A stretch of DNA of 64,000 nt from CBFFRJ01 sp051486985 (lineage in GTDB: Bacteria > Pseudomonadota > Gammaproteobacteria > Enterobacterales > Enterobacteriaceae). Numbering within the stretch: position 1 is the first letter of the stretch; each line of letters begins with the position of its first letter. Position numbers and translations under genes: made by a program. A model generated the notes under the pieces. That model had not been told where the DNA came from, ran no database searches, and saw only the letters and a list, made by a program, of their open reading frames with translations. This document shows, piece by piece, positions 37,187-46,795 of the stretch. Where the stretch lies: the NCBI RefSeq assembly GCF_051486985.1, contig NZ_JAHVDV010000030.1, positions 1 to 64,000 on the forward strand. Reading direction: 5' to 3'.

Positions 37187-37981
37187 TCAGATAGCTACCG
37201 GAGCCTTGATGGCAGGATGCGGATCGTAACCTTCTATTTCGAAATCTTCAAAACGATAGTCGAACAACGAATCAGGTTTACGTTTGATAACCAACGTCGG
37301 CAGGGCACGTGGTTCACGACTTAACTGCAGATGCGTTTGTTCAAGGTGATTGCTGTACAAGTGGGTATCGCCACCTGTCCAGACAAAATCCCCAACGTCC
37401 AGATCGCACTGCTGCGCCATCATATGCACCAGCAACGCGTAGCTGGCAATGTTGAAAGGCAGACCGAGGAATACGTCACAGGAGCGCTGGTAGAGCTGGC
37501 AGGAAAGTTTTCCATCTGCAACATAGAACTGGAAGAAGGCGTGGCACGGGGCAAGGGCCATTTTATCCAGTTCACCGACGTTCCAGGCTGAAACAATAAT
37601 CCGGCGAGAGTCCGGGTCATTTTTGATCTGATTGATAACCGTGCTTATCTGGTCGATATGACGGCCATCAGGCGTAGGCCAGGCGCGCCACTGTTTGCCA
37701 TAGACCGGACCCAGATCACCGTGTTCGTCAGCCCATTCGTCCCAGATGGTGACCTTGTTCTCTTTCAGGTACGCCGTGTTGGTGTCGCCCTGCAAAAACC
37801 ACAACAGCTCATGAATAATTGAGCGTAAATGGCAGCGCTTGGTTGTCACCAGCGGAAAGCCATCCTGCAGGTTAAAACGCATCTGATGACCAAAAATAGA
37901 GATCGTGCCGGTCCCTGTACGGTCGTTTTTCGGGGTGCCCTCATCGAGCACCTTTTGCATCAGTTCTAAATACTGTTTCAT
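37187..37981 (-). CDS. thyA: Thymidylate synthase
   Basis: A 264-residue thymidylate synthase that methylates dUMP to dTMP with methylene-tetrahydrofolate. The nucleophilic cysteine is in LAPCHAFFQFYV (Cys146), with the phosphate-binding arginines in QRSCDVFLGLPFNIA and upstream. Length is exactly as in E. coli. It lies 6 nt after lgt, so lgt-thyA form an operon, the usual enterobacterial order. Confidence 0.98.
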   Translation of the reverse strand: MKQYLELMQKVLDEGTPKNDRTGTGTISIFGHQMRFNLQDGFPLVTTKRCHLRSIIHELLWFLQGDTNTAYLKENKVTIWDEWADEHGDLGPVYGKQWRAWPTPDGRHIDQISTVINQIKNDPDSRRIIVSAWNVGELDKMALAPCHAFFQFYVADGKLSCQLYQRSCDVFLGLPFNIASYALLVHMMAQQCDLDVGDFVWTGGDTHLYSNHLEQTHLQLSREPRALPTLVIKRKPDSLFDYRFEDFEIEGYDPHPAIKAPVAI

Positions 37982-37987
37982 GGTTCC

Positions 37988-38863
37988 TCAGGAAACGTGT
38001 TGCGGCGCACGACGACGATACGCCCAGACCATCATGGCAATGCCCGCGACGATCATCGGGATGGACAGAATTTGACCCATACTGATGTACTGCACCCAGG
38101 TGCCAGTAAACTGCGCATCCGGCTGGCGGAAGAATTCAACGATGATACGAAACGCGCCATAACCGATCAGGAACAGGCCCGACACCGCGCCCATAGGACG
38201 TGGTTTGCGAATGTAGAGATTGAGGATGATAAACAGCACAACCCCTTCCAGCGCCAGCTCGTACAACTGAGACATATGGCGCGGCAGTACGCCGTAGGTA
38301 TCGAAAATCGACTGCCACTCAGGGTGAGAAGGCAGCAAAGCCATATCTTCAGCGCGTGAGCCCGGGAAGAGCATCGCCAGCGGGAAATTAGGATCCACGC
38401 GTCCCCACAGCTCGCCATTGATAAAGTTGCCTAAACGACCGGCACCCAGACCAAACGGAATTAATGGGGCGATGAAATCAGCCACCTGGAAGAAGTGACG
38501 TTTCGTGCGTTTAGCGAAGACCAGCATCACTACAATCACGCCGAGCAGGCCGCCATGGAATGACATGCCACCGTCCCATACACGGAACAGATAGAGCGGA
38601 TCGCTCAGGAAGACTGGGAAATTGTAGAACAGAACGTAGCCGATACGTCCGCCGAGGAAGACCCCGAGGAAACCGGCATAGAGCAGATTCTCTACTTCAT
38701 TTTTGGTCCAGCCACTGTCAGGGCGACCTGCGCGACGGGTGGCAAGCCACATGGCAAAAATAAACCCAACCAGGTACATCATGCCGTACCAGTGTAGCGA
38801 AACGGGTCCAAGGGAGAAAATCACCGGGTCAAAGTCCGGGAAACGCAGATAGCCACTATTCAT
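37988..38863 (-). CDS. lgt: Prolipoprotein diacylglyceryl transferase
   Basis: A 291-residue inner-membrane enzyme that attaches diacylglycerol to the lipobox cysteine of prolipoproteins. About seven hydrophobic segments are visible. The family signature GRLGNFINGELWGR (about residues 142-155) and the essential histidine region SFHGGLLG (about 101-108) are present. The gap to ptsP (38864-39101) shows no gene or clear terminator. Confidence 0.97.
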   Translation of the reverse strand: MNSGYLRFPDFDPVIFSLGPVSLHWYGMMYLVGFIFAMWLATRRAGRPDSGWTKNEVENLLYAGFLGVFLGGRIGYVLFYNFPVFLSDPLYLFRVWDGGMSFHGGLLGVIVVMLVFAKRTKRHFFQVADFIAPLIPFGLGAGRLGNFINGELWGRVDPNFPLAMLFPGSRAEDMALLPSHPEWQSIFDTYGVLPRHMSQLYELALEGVVLFIILNLYIRKPRPMGAVSGLFLIGYGAFRIIVEFFRQPDAQFTGTWVQYISMGQILSIPMIVAGIAMMVWAYRRRAPQHVS

Positions 38864-39101
38864 CTGTCACCACAACTTGTTGTTATTCCGCCGAAAGTGG
38901 ACAGCGGTATAGATACGCGTCCAGGATAGGGGACGCTCCAAAGTCGCGAATAATAGCATATTGCTTGCAGGCAGGATGCGGCGAAGTTGTAAAAGATATG
39001 TATACCGATAATCCGTTACACCACAGGTATCTTGGATGCCTGCAATCGGGAGGGTTCAGAATCGACGATGGCGTTTCGCACCGTTGCCGGGGGGGTATCG
39101 C

Positions 39102-41348
39102 CTACAGCCCACCGCGAATCAGCCCACCCAGACCCCGCCGCTCCATAAACGCAGCAATCTGGTGACGAACTTCGGTGGCCAGTTGTGCGTCAAGCGCACG
39201 GTTAGCCAGCGTCTGCGCTTCAGTGAAGTCAATGCGGCGCAGCAGGTATTTAATACGCGCCACCGAGCGACCATTCATCGACAGATGATTAAAGCCAAGC
39301 CCAATCAGGATCGCGACACACATCGGGTCGCCGGCCATCTCACCGCATAAGCAAAGCTCAATGCCAAGGCGGTCCGTCTCTTTGGCAATCATGGCCAGCG
39401 CGCGCAAAACCGCCGGGTTCAGGCTGTCGTACATATTTGCTACGTGGGTATTATTGCGATCCACCGCCAGAATGTACTGGGTAAGGTCGTTGGTGCCAAT
39501 TGAGATAAAATCGACCCGATTCACCAGATGCGAAATCATAAAGACCATCGAAGGGACTTCGAGCATCACACCGATCCGCGGTTTCGGGATCGCATAGCCT
39601 ATCATCTCTTCCACTTCGCGGCCGGCCCGTTCTATTAACCGTCGCGCCTCATCCACCTCGTCAATATTGGTAATCATCGGCAATAAGATGCTGAGATTGC
39701 CGCTGGCAGCATTAGCGCGCAGCATGGCACGAACCTGGACGAGAAAGATCTCCGGTTGATCGAGCGTAATACGGATGCCACGCCAGCCAAGACACGGGTT
39801 TTCCTCGCTGATGGGCATGTAAGGCAGCTGCTTATCCGCACCAATATCCAGCGTTCGCAACGTGACGGATTTATCGTTGAACATCTGCAACATGCCCTGA
39901 TATTGCGCCACCTGCTCCTCTTCAGAGGGGAAGCCGCTTTGCAACATAAAAGGGATTTCGGTGCGGTAAAGTCCAATGCCGTCAACGCGGCTGCCAAGTT
40001 TTTCCTCATGCTCAGGGCTCAACCCCGCATTAAGCATCACCTTAATGCGTTCGCCGCTTTTCAGGTGGGCGGCACGATTTACATCATCTTCTGCCAGCCG
40101 GGTTAACTCATTCTCTTCGGTAATGAGACGCTGGTATTCCTGCAGCAGGACGGGTTCAGGATCGACAAGTAACTCCCCCCGATAACCGTCCACCACCAGC
40201 GTTCTGCGATGAAGGACCGAGGGCTGGATATCCGCACCCATGACCGTTGGAATGCCCAGCGCACGCACCATAATGGCTGCGTGTGAGTTGGCCGCACCGT
40301 CGCGTACCACGACACCTGCAAGCCTGTCGTGCGGTAATTCTGCCAGCGTGGTGGCCGACAGTTCATCTGCCACCAGCACAAAACGCTCAGGCCAGGTATT
40401 TGGGCTCTGAATGTTGTCATCAAGATGGAAGAGCAGGCGCTGGCCCAGCGTGCGTAAGTCACCGGAACGTTCTTTCAGGTAGCCATCGCTGAGGGAGGCA
40501 AACTGTTCGGCAAACTTCTCAATCACGGTCTTCACCGCCCATTCTGCCACCAGGCCTTTATCGACTTCGGCAAAGAGTTCGCGACGCAGACGTGCATCGG
40601 ACAGCAGATGCGAATAAAGATCGAAGATGGCGGCAGTCTCTTTTTGCGCCCCCGCGGAAAAACGTTTGCTGTAGCGACGAAATTCACTCGCCGCCTCTTC
40701 CAGGGCGCTGGTCAGTCGTTCACGTTCCAGCGTCGTATTGAGCGTCGACGCTTCGTAAACCTGCTCCATCAGTGGCAGGGTTTCATCCATCCACCCTTGT
40801 GCAATCGCAACACCCGACGAGGCCGGCAGCGCACGAATTCGCGTCTGACGATACTGACCAAACAGGGCGTTTAACTGGGACTGCGAAAGGATTGCCGCCA
40901 TTTGCGTGGCGAGCGTAACAAGAAAAGACTCTTCACTTTCGTCGAACTGACGCAGCTCACGCTGCTGGACGACCAACACGCCAAGCAGCTGGCGACGCTG
41001 AATGATAGGCACCCCAAGAAACGCGCGAAAGCGCTCTTCTTTTACGGCGGGGATGAATTTAAAACTGGGATGCTTTTGCGCATCAGCCAGGTTGATAGGC
41101 TCAGCGAGCCTGCCAACCAGACCGACAATACCCTGATCGAATGCGAGTGTGACCGTGCGCCCGCGCGGCTTTTTTAAACCGCGCGTTGCCATCAGGTAAT
41201 AACAGCGTCTGTCATGGTCAGCGAGGTAAACAGAACACACCTCGGTGTCCATCGCATGACAAATATCTGTGACCAGAATTTCCAGCGCTTCGTTTAAACG
41301 CGGTGCGCTGGCGACTTTCTCAACGATCTCTCGCAGTCGGGTGAGCAT
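39102..41348 (-). CDS. ptsP: Phosphoenolpyruvate-protein phosphotransferase, nitrogen PTS (EI-Ntr)
   Basis: A 748-residue EI-Ntr, which takes phosphate from PEP and passes it to NPr and EIIA-Ntr. An N-terminal GAF domain (about residues 1-165) senses nitrogen signals. The phospho-histidine domain carries ANSHAAIMVRALG (His about 356), and the PEP-binding TIM barrel has the EVPSMVF and CGEMAGDP motifs. It lies 12 nt after rppH, with which it is probably co-transcribed. Confidence 0.96.
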   Translation of the reverse strand: MLTRLREIVEKVASAPRLNEALEILVTDICHAMDTEVCSVYLADHDRRCYYLMATRGLKKPRGRTVTLAFDQGIVGLVGRLAEPINLADAQKHPSFKFIPAVKEERFRAFLGVPIIQRRQLLGVLVVQQRELRQFDESEESFLVTLATQMAAILSQSQLNALFGQYRQTRIRALPASSGVAIAQGWMDETLPLMEQVYEASTLNTTLERERLTSALEEAASEFRRYSKRFSAGAQKETAAIFDLYSHLLSDARLRRELFAEVDKGLVAEWAVKTVIEKFAEQFASLSDGYLKERSGDLRTLGQRLLFHLDDNIQSPNTWPERFVLVADELSATTLAELPHDRLAGVVVRDGAANSHAAIMVRALGIPTVMGADIQPSVLHRRTLVVDGYRGELLVDPEPVLLQEYQRLITEENELTRLAEDDVNRAAHLKSGERIKVMLNAGLSPEHEEKLGSRVDGIGLYRTEIPFMLQSGFPSEEEQVAQYQGMLQMFNDKSVTLRTLDIGADKQLPYMPISEENPCLGWRGIRITLDQPEIFLVQVRAMLRANAASGNLSILLPMITNIDEVDEARRLIERAGREVEEMIGYAIPKPRIGVMLEVPSMVFMISHLVNRVDFISIGTNDLTQYILAVDRNNTHVANMYDSLNPAVLRALAMIAKETDRLGIELCLCGEMAGDPMCVAILIGLGFNHLSMNGRSVARIKYLLRRIDFTEAQTLANRALDAQLATEVRHQIAAFMERRGLGGLIRGGL

Positions 41349-41360
41349 AATGTGCGTGGC

Positions 41361-41891
41361 TTAACCTCTTTTACGTCGCCAGGCAGGAGCATTTTGCGGC
41401 TTAGGTGGTGTTTCCTGAAGCGACATCACTGCGCCTGCAAATTCTTTCATCACCCGTCGGTAGACATCGCGCTTAAACGACACCACCTGACGAACAGGAT
41501 ACCAGTAACTTACCCATCGCCAGCCATCAAACTCAGGGGTACTACTGGTTTGCATATTAACGTCAGCATCACTACTGACCAATTGCAAAAGAAACCACTT
41601 TTGTTTCTGGCCGATACAAACCGGCTTTGTGTCCCAACGCACCAAACGTTTCGGTAACTTGTAACGCAACCAGTTACGGGTAGAAGCAAGGATTCGAACA
41701 TCTTTACGATTTAAGCCCACTTCCTCGAACAGTTCCCGGTACATTGCCTGCTCCGGAGATTCACCAGGATTGATTCCCCCCTGGGGGAATTGCCATGAGT
41801 GCTGTCCGAAGCGTCTGGCCCACATAACCTGGCCCTGCCGATTACAGATTACGATACCCACATTTGGGCGGTAGCCATCGTCATCAATCAC
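41361..41891 (-). CDS. rppH: RNA pyrophosphohydrolase
   Basis: A 176-residue Nudix hydrolase that removes pyrophosphate from the 5' end of mRNAs and so opens them to RNase E decay. The complete Nudix box GGINPGESPEQAMYRELFEE then VGL is at about residues 38-60. The start is a GTG (41891), as in E. coli. It is divergent from mutH across a 678-bp gap. Confidence 0.96.
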   Translation of the reverse strand: MIDDDGYRPNVGIVICNRQGQVMWARRFGQHSWQFPQGGINPGESPEQAMYRELFEEVGLNRKDVRILASTRNWLRYKLPKRLVRWDTKPVCIGQKQKWFLLQLVSSDADVNMQTSSTPEFDGWRWVSYWYPVRQVVSFKRDVYRRVMKEFAGAVMSLQETPPKPQNAPAWRRKRG

Positions 41892-42012
41892 CGGACTACC
41901 TCAAAATAAACCTGAATCAAACGATTGTTTCACACTCGTGGAAAACGGTAAACCACTCAATTACAGCGGAACAAACGGATAACAATTGAATAACTCACAG
42001 TTATCGCCATAG

Positions 42013-42383
42013 TTATAAACAGACGCCCCCTGACGGATCGGGTTTTATTCACGTTTTCTGTGGATAGAGTTGTGAAGAACCCGAGGTTTACCACGGGAAA
42101 ACCCAGAGTTATCCGAAAACAGCTGAATTATCGCTGCAAAATAAATGCCTTTCATTCATAGCGTTACATTTAAATTTTTGATGATTACATTGCATAATGT
42201 GACGATCATCACCTTACCGATCCTTCGACTGATGAAAGATCGAACAACGTCGTTTTTATCCACAGATTATGCCACTATCTTAGGCACATTTTGCGCAAAA
42301 ATTGGAATTTCGTCGCGCGTCAAGGCTGTAGATCGAACCAGTAGTGAGAGTTTTACCCAGTTATCCCATTTTTCTGTGGATAA
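42013..42383. promoter_or_regulatory. Cluster of DnaA boxes between rppH and mutH
   Basis: The 678-bp gap holds two perfect DnaA boxes: TTATCCACA at 42256-42264 (plus) and 42375-42383 (minus). It also has three 8-of-9 matches: TTATAAACA at 42013-42021 (plus), TTATTCACG at 42045-42053 (plus) and CTATCCACA at 42059-42067 (minus). The DNA between is AT-rich. I recall that the region upstream of mutH is among the strong DnaA-binding loci of E. coli. The cluster could titrate DnaA or let it control mutH or rppH. No gene is supported in the gap. Confidence 0.7.
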
Positions 42384-42569
42384 CATGGTGTAAGATCCTG
42401 TTCATTGTCAGTGACCAGATTTGAACAACTTCATGCTTTGTTGCGCAACTGAGAGGTCACGAGAGAAAAATGACTTAGTAATCAGGTAGTTTTTTATCAT
42501 TTTCCCAAATGCAGACGTTTAATTCACACGGTGTATAAATGCTGTTCATTTTTTAACCAAGGTCTGAGT

Positions 42570-43265
42570 ATGTCCGAACTTTGTCCACTCACATCCCCAC
42601 CGCAATCTGAAACCCAGCTTTTTTTACAGGCCCAGTCTCTGGCCGGTTACACGCTCGGTGAACTTGCCACACGCATTGGCCTGCCCGTTCCCCGGGATCT
42701 TAAACGTGATAAAGGCTGGACCGGCATCCTACTGGAGCAATGGCTTGGCGCGAGTGCGGGCAGCAAACCGGAGCAGGATTTCGCCCATTTAGGCGTTGAA
42801 TTGAAAACCATTCCTGTGGATAGCGCAGGACGTCCTTTGGAAACTACCTTTGTCTGCGTCGCTCCCTTAACGGGCAACACCGGCGTGAGCTGGGAAACCA
42901 GCCACGTGCGCCATAAGTTACATCGCGTGTTGTGGATCCCTATCGAAGGATCGCGCGACATCCCTGTTGGCGAGCGGCGGGTTGGCTCTCCCCTGCTCTG
43001 GAGCCCTGATGATGAAGAAGAGAGACAGCTTCGCCTGGACTGGGAAGAACTGATGGATTTGATTGTTCTCGGTCACGTCGAACGCATTACCGCCCGTCAC
43101 GGGGATGTTTTGCAGCTTCGACCAAAAGCCGCAAACAGCAAAGCGCTTACCGAGGCGGTCGGCGCGAAGGGAGAGCGCATAATGACGCTGCCCCGTGGAT
43201 TCTATCTGAAAAAGAATTTCACCGGCGCCCTGCTGGCGCGGCATTTCTTTATTCAGGGGGATTAA
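42570..43265 (+). CDS. mutH: DNA mismatch repair endonuclease MutH
   Basis: A 231-residue type II restriction-like endonuclease that nicks the unmethylated strand at hemimethylated GATC. The catalytic Asp/Glu/Lys trio is visible in QDFAHLGVELKT (about residues 71-82). KRDKGW and RPKAANSKAL segments are conserved. I chose the ATG at 42570, which aligns with E. coli and follows CCAAGG. A start 13 codons upstream gives an unmatched cysteine-rich tail. Confidence 0.96.
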   Translation: MSELCPLTSPPQSETQLFLQAQSLAGYTLGELATRIGLPVPRDLKRDKGWTGILLEQWLGASAGSKPEQDFAHLGVELKTIPVDSAGRPLETTFVCVAPLTGNTGVSWETSHVRHKLHRVLWIPIEGSRDIPVGERRVGSPLLWSPDDEEERQLRLDWEELMDLIVLGHVERITARHGDVLQLRPKAANSKALTEAVGAKGERIMTLPRGFYLKKNFTGALLARHFFIQGD

Positions 43266-43329
43266 TTTTTTACCTCTGCCCGCCTCACGCTTATAATCAG
43301 CGCTTCTTCATTTGGCAGGACTTTTATAG

Positions 43330-44043
43330 ATGTTATTTGCATGGATTACCGATCCCAACGCCTGGCTTGCCCTCGGCACGTTAACGCTGTTGGAAATAGT
43401 GCTTGGGATCGACAACATTATTTTCCTCTCTCTGGTTGTCGCAAAACTTCCTACCGCACAACGCAACTATGCCCGCCGGCTGGGGCTTGGTGCTGCAATG
43501 ATCATGCGGTTACTGTTGCTGGCCTCCATTGCGTGGATAACCAAACTCACCACCCCACTGTTTGATGTGTTCGGCCATGCCGTCTCCGCCCGTGACCTGA
43601 TTCTCTTCCTTGGCGGCGTTTTCCTTATCTGGAAAGCCAGTAAAGAGATTCATGAAACGATCGAAGGTGAAGAGGAGAGTCTCAAAACCAACGTGAACTC
43701 CTTCCTCGGCGCAATCGTGCAGATCATGCTGCTGGATATTATTTTCAGTCTGGATTCTGTCATTACGGCGGTTGGCCTGTCCGATCACCTGTTTATTATG
43801 ATGGCAGCAGTGGTAATTTCGGTGGGCGTGATGATGTTTGCGGCACGGCCAATTGGCGAATTCGTTGACCGTCACCCCTCCGTTAAGATGCTGGCACTCT
43901 CCTTCCTAATTCTGGTCGGGTTTACCCTGATTCTGGAAAGCGTGTCGATTCACGTACCAAAAGGCTACATCTACTTTGCGATGTTTTTCTCTATCGCCGT
44001 GGAAAGTCTTAATTTGTTGCGCAACAAGAAAAAACCACTGTAA
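43330..44043 (+). CDS. ygdQ: TerC-family inner-membrane protein YgdQ
   Basis: A 237-residue membrane protein with about seven hydrophobic segments and the TerC-family acidic helices LEIVLGIDNIIFLSL (about residues 21-35) and DIIFSLDSVITAVG (about 136-149). The acidic residues in the membrane suggest metal transport, but the substrate is unknown. It follows mutH after 64 bp and ends with a terminator, so a mutH-ygdQ transcript is likely. Confidence 0.92.
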   Translation: MLFAWITDPNAWLALGTLTLLEIVLGIDNIIFLSLVVAKLPTAQRNYARRLGLGAAMIMRLLLLASIAWITKLTTPLFDVFGHAVSARDLILFLGGVFLIWKASKEIHETIEGEEESLKTNVNSFLGAIVQIMLLDIIFSLDSVITAVGLSDHLFIMMAAVVISVGVMMFAARPIGEFVDRHPSVKMLALSFLILVGFTLILESVSIHVPKGYIYFAMFFSIAVESLNLLRNKKKPL

Positions 44044-44049
44044 TTCAAC

Positions 44050-44068
44050 GCTTCCCCCCAGGGGAAGC
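44050..44068 (+). terminator. ygdQ terminator
   Basis: A perfect 8-bp inverted repeat (gcttcccc / ggggaagc) with a 3-nt loop is followed by a T-rich stretch, 6 nt after the ygdQ stop. Confidence 0.75.
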
Positions 44069-44178
44069 GCTTCTTATTCTGCTTTTGTTCCCGGTTTAAG
44101 ATTTTCCCGCTTTTTTGTCCCGTAACATCAGGTTATTACTACACTACTGTATTAAACAGGTCAGAGGAGGATGGAAGA

Positions 44179-44397
44179 ATGAAAAACTGGGCAGTGCTTA
44201 TTTCAGCAGTAGGTTTAGCATTTGCAGTGTCAGGATGTAGCAGTGATTATGTGATGGCGACCAAAGACGGCAGGATGATCCTGACGGAAGGAAAACCACA
44301 AGTTGATGATGATACCGGGCTGGTCAGCTACCGCGATCAACAAGGTAATAAAATGCAGATTAACCGCGATGATGTTTCTCAGATCCTCGAGCGCTAA
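44179..44397 (+). CDS. ygdR: DUF903 lipoprotein YgdR
   Basis: A 72-residue lipoprotein and paralogue of YgdI. The signal peptide ends in VSGC (Cys19). The mature part shares TKDGRMILTEGKP and the closing QINRDDV with YgdI. It has a strong GAGGAGG upstream and its own terminator, so it is a single-gene unit. The function is unknown. Confidence 0.94.
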   Translation: MKNWAVLISAVGLAFAVSGCSSDYVMATKDGRMILTEGKPQVDDDTGLVSYRDQQGNKMQINRDDVSQILER

Positions 44398-44408
44398 AAG
44401 ATTCCTTT

Positions 44409-44433
44409 AAAGGTCAGTGACCTGCTGACCTTT
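44409..44433 (+). terminator. ygdR terminator
   Basis: A perfect 9-bp inverted repeat (aaaggtcag / ctgaccttt) with a 7-nt loop lies 12 nt after the ygdR stop. The T-run is short. Confidence 0.7.
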
Positions 44434-44527
44434 CCTGCTAATTTCTCTTTCCCTTTTTTCTCCCCTCTGCCATGTTTATAGTCCTTTGTCAGGCATCTGA
44501 CGTTGAAAGTACGTAAGGAAGTTGGCT

Positions 44528-45568
44528 ATGCACTATCACCGTATTCCCCATAGTTCGCTTGAGATAAGCACCCTGGGGCTGGGCACAATGACGTTTGGTG
44601 AACAGAATAGCGAAGCCGACGCCCACGCACAGCTGGATTACGCCATCAGCCAGGGCATTAACCTGATTGACGTTGCGGAGATGTACCCCGTTCCACCCGG
44701 GCCTGAAACACAGGGGCTGACTGAAACCTACGTTGGCAACTGGCTGGCAAAACGCGGCAATCGCGAGAAGGTGGTACTCGCCTCTAAAGTCAGTGGCCCC
44801 TCGCGTAATAACGACAGCGGTATCCGCCCAAACCAGGCGCTCGATCGTAAAAATATCCGTGTTGCGCTTGAAGAGAGCCTGAAGCGCCTGCAAACCGATC
44901 ATCTTGATCTCTACCAGGTGCACTGGCCACAACGCGCCACTAACTGCTTTGGCACCCTGGGTTATAAATGGACCGACTCCGCACCGGTCATCACCCTGCT
45001 GGAAACGCTGGAAGCCCTGACGGAATTCCAGCGTGCAGGGAAGATCCGCTACATCGGCGTATCTAATGAAACCGCCTTTGGGGTTATGCGTTATTTGCAA
45101 CTGGCAGAAAAACATGAGCTGCCGCGAATCGTCACTATTCAGAATCCCTACAGTCTGCTCAACCGTAGCTATGAGGTGGGTCTGGCGGAAGTGACCCGAT
45201 ATGAAGGAGTTGAGCTGCTGGCGTACTCCTGCCTCGCCTTCGGCACCCTGAGCGGTAAATACTTAAACGGCGCAAAACCAGCGGGAGCGCGTAATACCTT
45301 GTTCAGCCGCTTTACCCGCTATAGCGGTGAGCAAGCGCAAAAAGCCGTTGCCGCGTATGTGGATATCGCTAAACGCCACAACCTTGATCCATCGCAGATG
45401 GCACTGGCGTTCGTACGCCGCCAGCCGTTCGTCGCCAGCACGCTGTTAGGTGCAACGACGATGGAGCAACTGAAAACCAACGTAGAGAGTCTGCATCTGG
45501 AGTTGAGCGAAGAGGTGCTGACTGAGATTGAAGCGGTGCATCAGGTTTATACCTACCCGGCACCGTAA
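44528..45568 (+). CDS. tas: Aldo-keto reductase Tas
   Basis: A 346-residue NADPH-dependent aldo-keto reductase. Catalytic residues are visible: Asp and Tyr in DVAEMYPVPP (about residues 50-59), Lys in ASKVSGPSR and His in YQVHWPQ. E. coli Tas complements a tyrosine auxotroph for prephenate dehydrogenase; its natural substrate is unknown. I chose the ATG at 44528, preceded by AAGGAAG. A TTG two codons upstream is possible. Confidence 0.95.
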   Translation: MHYHRIPHSSLEISTLGLGTMTFGEQNSEADAHAQLDYAISQGINLIDVAEMYPVPPGPETQGLTETYVGNWLAKRGNREKVVLASKVSGPSRNNDSGIRPNQALDRKNIRVALEESLKRLQTDHLDLYQVHWPQRATNCFGTLGYKWTDSAPVITLLETLEALTEFQRAGKIRYIGVSNETAFGVMRYLQLAEKHELPRIVTIQNPYSLLNRSYEVGLAEVTRYEGVELLAYSCLAFGTLSGKYLNGAKPAGARNTLFSRFTRYSGEQAQKAVAAYVDIAKRHNLDPSQMALAFVRRQPFVASTLLGATTMEQLKTNVESLHLELSEEVLTEIEAVHQVYTYPAP

Positions 45569-45576
45569 TACGAAAA

Positions 45577-45596
45577 AGGCCGGGTTTACCCGGCCT
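45577..45596. terminator. Bidirectional terminator between tas and lplT
   Basis: A perfect 8-bp inverted repeat (aggccggg / cccggcct) with a TTTA loop lies in the 33-bp convergent gap. A run of A residues on its left gives a T-run for the minus-strand transcript. Confidence 0.8.
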
Positions 45597-45601
45597 CTCT
45601 G

Positions 45602-46795
45602 TTAGCGACGTCGCTGCCAGACCCACAATACGGTAATCGCCAGCGCGAACAGAACACCGAAGCCGACGCCTACGCCGACAACGGGCACACCCACCTTCAC
45701 CGCCAGTGAGTAGAGCCCCAGCATCAGTAACATAGCCGTGTTCTCACCGAGGTTCTGCACGGCGATGGCGTTTCCTGCGCCGACGGTACGTTTCCCCCGC
45801 TCCTGTAGCAGCGCATTAAGCGGCACAACAAAAAAACCGCCCAACAGACCAATCAGCATCAGAATGCCGTAGGCCGGAAGTAATGCATGTTGTAACGAAA
45901 AGAAGGCGACCGCCACACCAATCAAAATCCCGGCGGGCATACAGCGTGCCACCTTCTCAAGGGTCACAAGCTTCGCGGCCAGTCCGGCACCTGCCACAAT
46001 GCCTACCGCCACCATCGCGTTAAGGTAGGTAGGAGTAGCATTATCGGTGATGCCGAGCGCCACGGGCACCCACAGCACTAACAGGAAGCGCAGCGTGACG
46101 CCTGCACCCCAGAACAGGCTGGTACCGACCAGGGAAAAGCGTGTTTCACCGTTACGCCAGAGCACGGTGCAGGCCGTGAAAAAGCTGCGGGTCATTGGCG
46201 TAAAGCGCCACGACTGCCCGGGCCTTGCAACCGCCAGACGCGGGATCATGAGGTTTGCCGCTACCGCACCGGCATAGACCAGTGCACACACGCTGAGTGC
46301 AGCCAGTACGTGCCAGTCAGCCAGAATCCCCCCGGCCATTGAACCGAGCAGGATAGCGGCAATGGTTGACGACTCCATCAGCCCGTTCGCTTTCACCAGC
46401 TTATCGCCGGTGGTGAGTTCCCCAAGAATGCCGTACTTCGCCGGGGAATACGCCGCCGCCCCCACGCCCACCAGCGTATAGCCAATGAAAGGGTTGATCC
46501 CCACGCAAATGCAGGCCGCGCCAAGCAGTTTGAGGCCATTGGCCACCATCATCACGCGACCTTTGGGGAAGCTGTCTGCCACCTGCCCGACGAAAGGGGC
46601 AAAAACAATGTAAGCGCCCACAAACACCATTTGCAGGACAGGTTGACTCCAGTCGGGGTAAAACTCAGCCTTGAGTAACGCCAGCGTCGCGAACAAAAGC
46701 GCATTGTCACCGAAGGCCGAGAGAAACTGGGCGGCAACCACCGCCTTCATGCCCCGGGACCACAGCGAGGTGTTAGTGTGTACTGACTCATGCAT
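45602..46795 (-). CDS. lplT: Lysophospholipid transporter LplT
   Basis: A 397-residue MFS-family flippase that brings lysophospholipids across the inner membrane to Aas for re-acylation. About twelve hydrophobic segments are present, with conserved AFGDNALLFATLALL (about residues 29-43) and AAAYSPAKYGILGEL. The start overlaps the aas stop by 8 nt (ATGCATGA), which couples translation of transporter and acyltransferase. Confidence 0.95.
   Translation of the reverse strand: MHESVHTNTSLWSRGMKAVVAAQFLSAFGDNALLFATLALLKAEFYPDWSQPVLQMVFVGAYIVFAPFVGQVADSFPKGRVMMVANGLKLLGAACICVGINPFIGYTLVGVGAAAYSPAKYGILGELTTGDKLVKANGLMESSTIAAILLGSMAGGILADWHVLAALSVCALVYAGAVAANLMIPRLAVARPGQSWRFTPMTRSFFTACTVLWRNGETRFSLVGTSLFWGAGVTLRFLLVLWVPVALGITDNATPTYLNAMVAVGIVAGAGLAAKLVTLEKVARCMPAGILIGVAVAFFSLQHALLPAYGILMLIGLLGGFFVVPLNALLQERGKRTVGAGNAIAVQNLGENTAMLLMLGLYSLAVKVGVPVVGVGVGFGVLFALAITVLWVWQRRR

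Noticed and set aside
42145..42393. An 82-codon plus-strand frame upstream of mutH
   Set aside because: It has no ribosome-binding site or recognisable homology and spans the two perfect DnaA boxes, so a regulatory region is more likely.
41892..42569. The DnaA-box cluster as a replication origin
   Set aside because: The known enterobacterial origin neighbours (mioC, mnmG) are absent, and I see no 13-mer unwinding repeats or a dense set of GATC sites.
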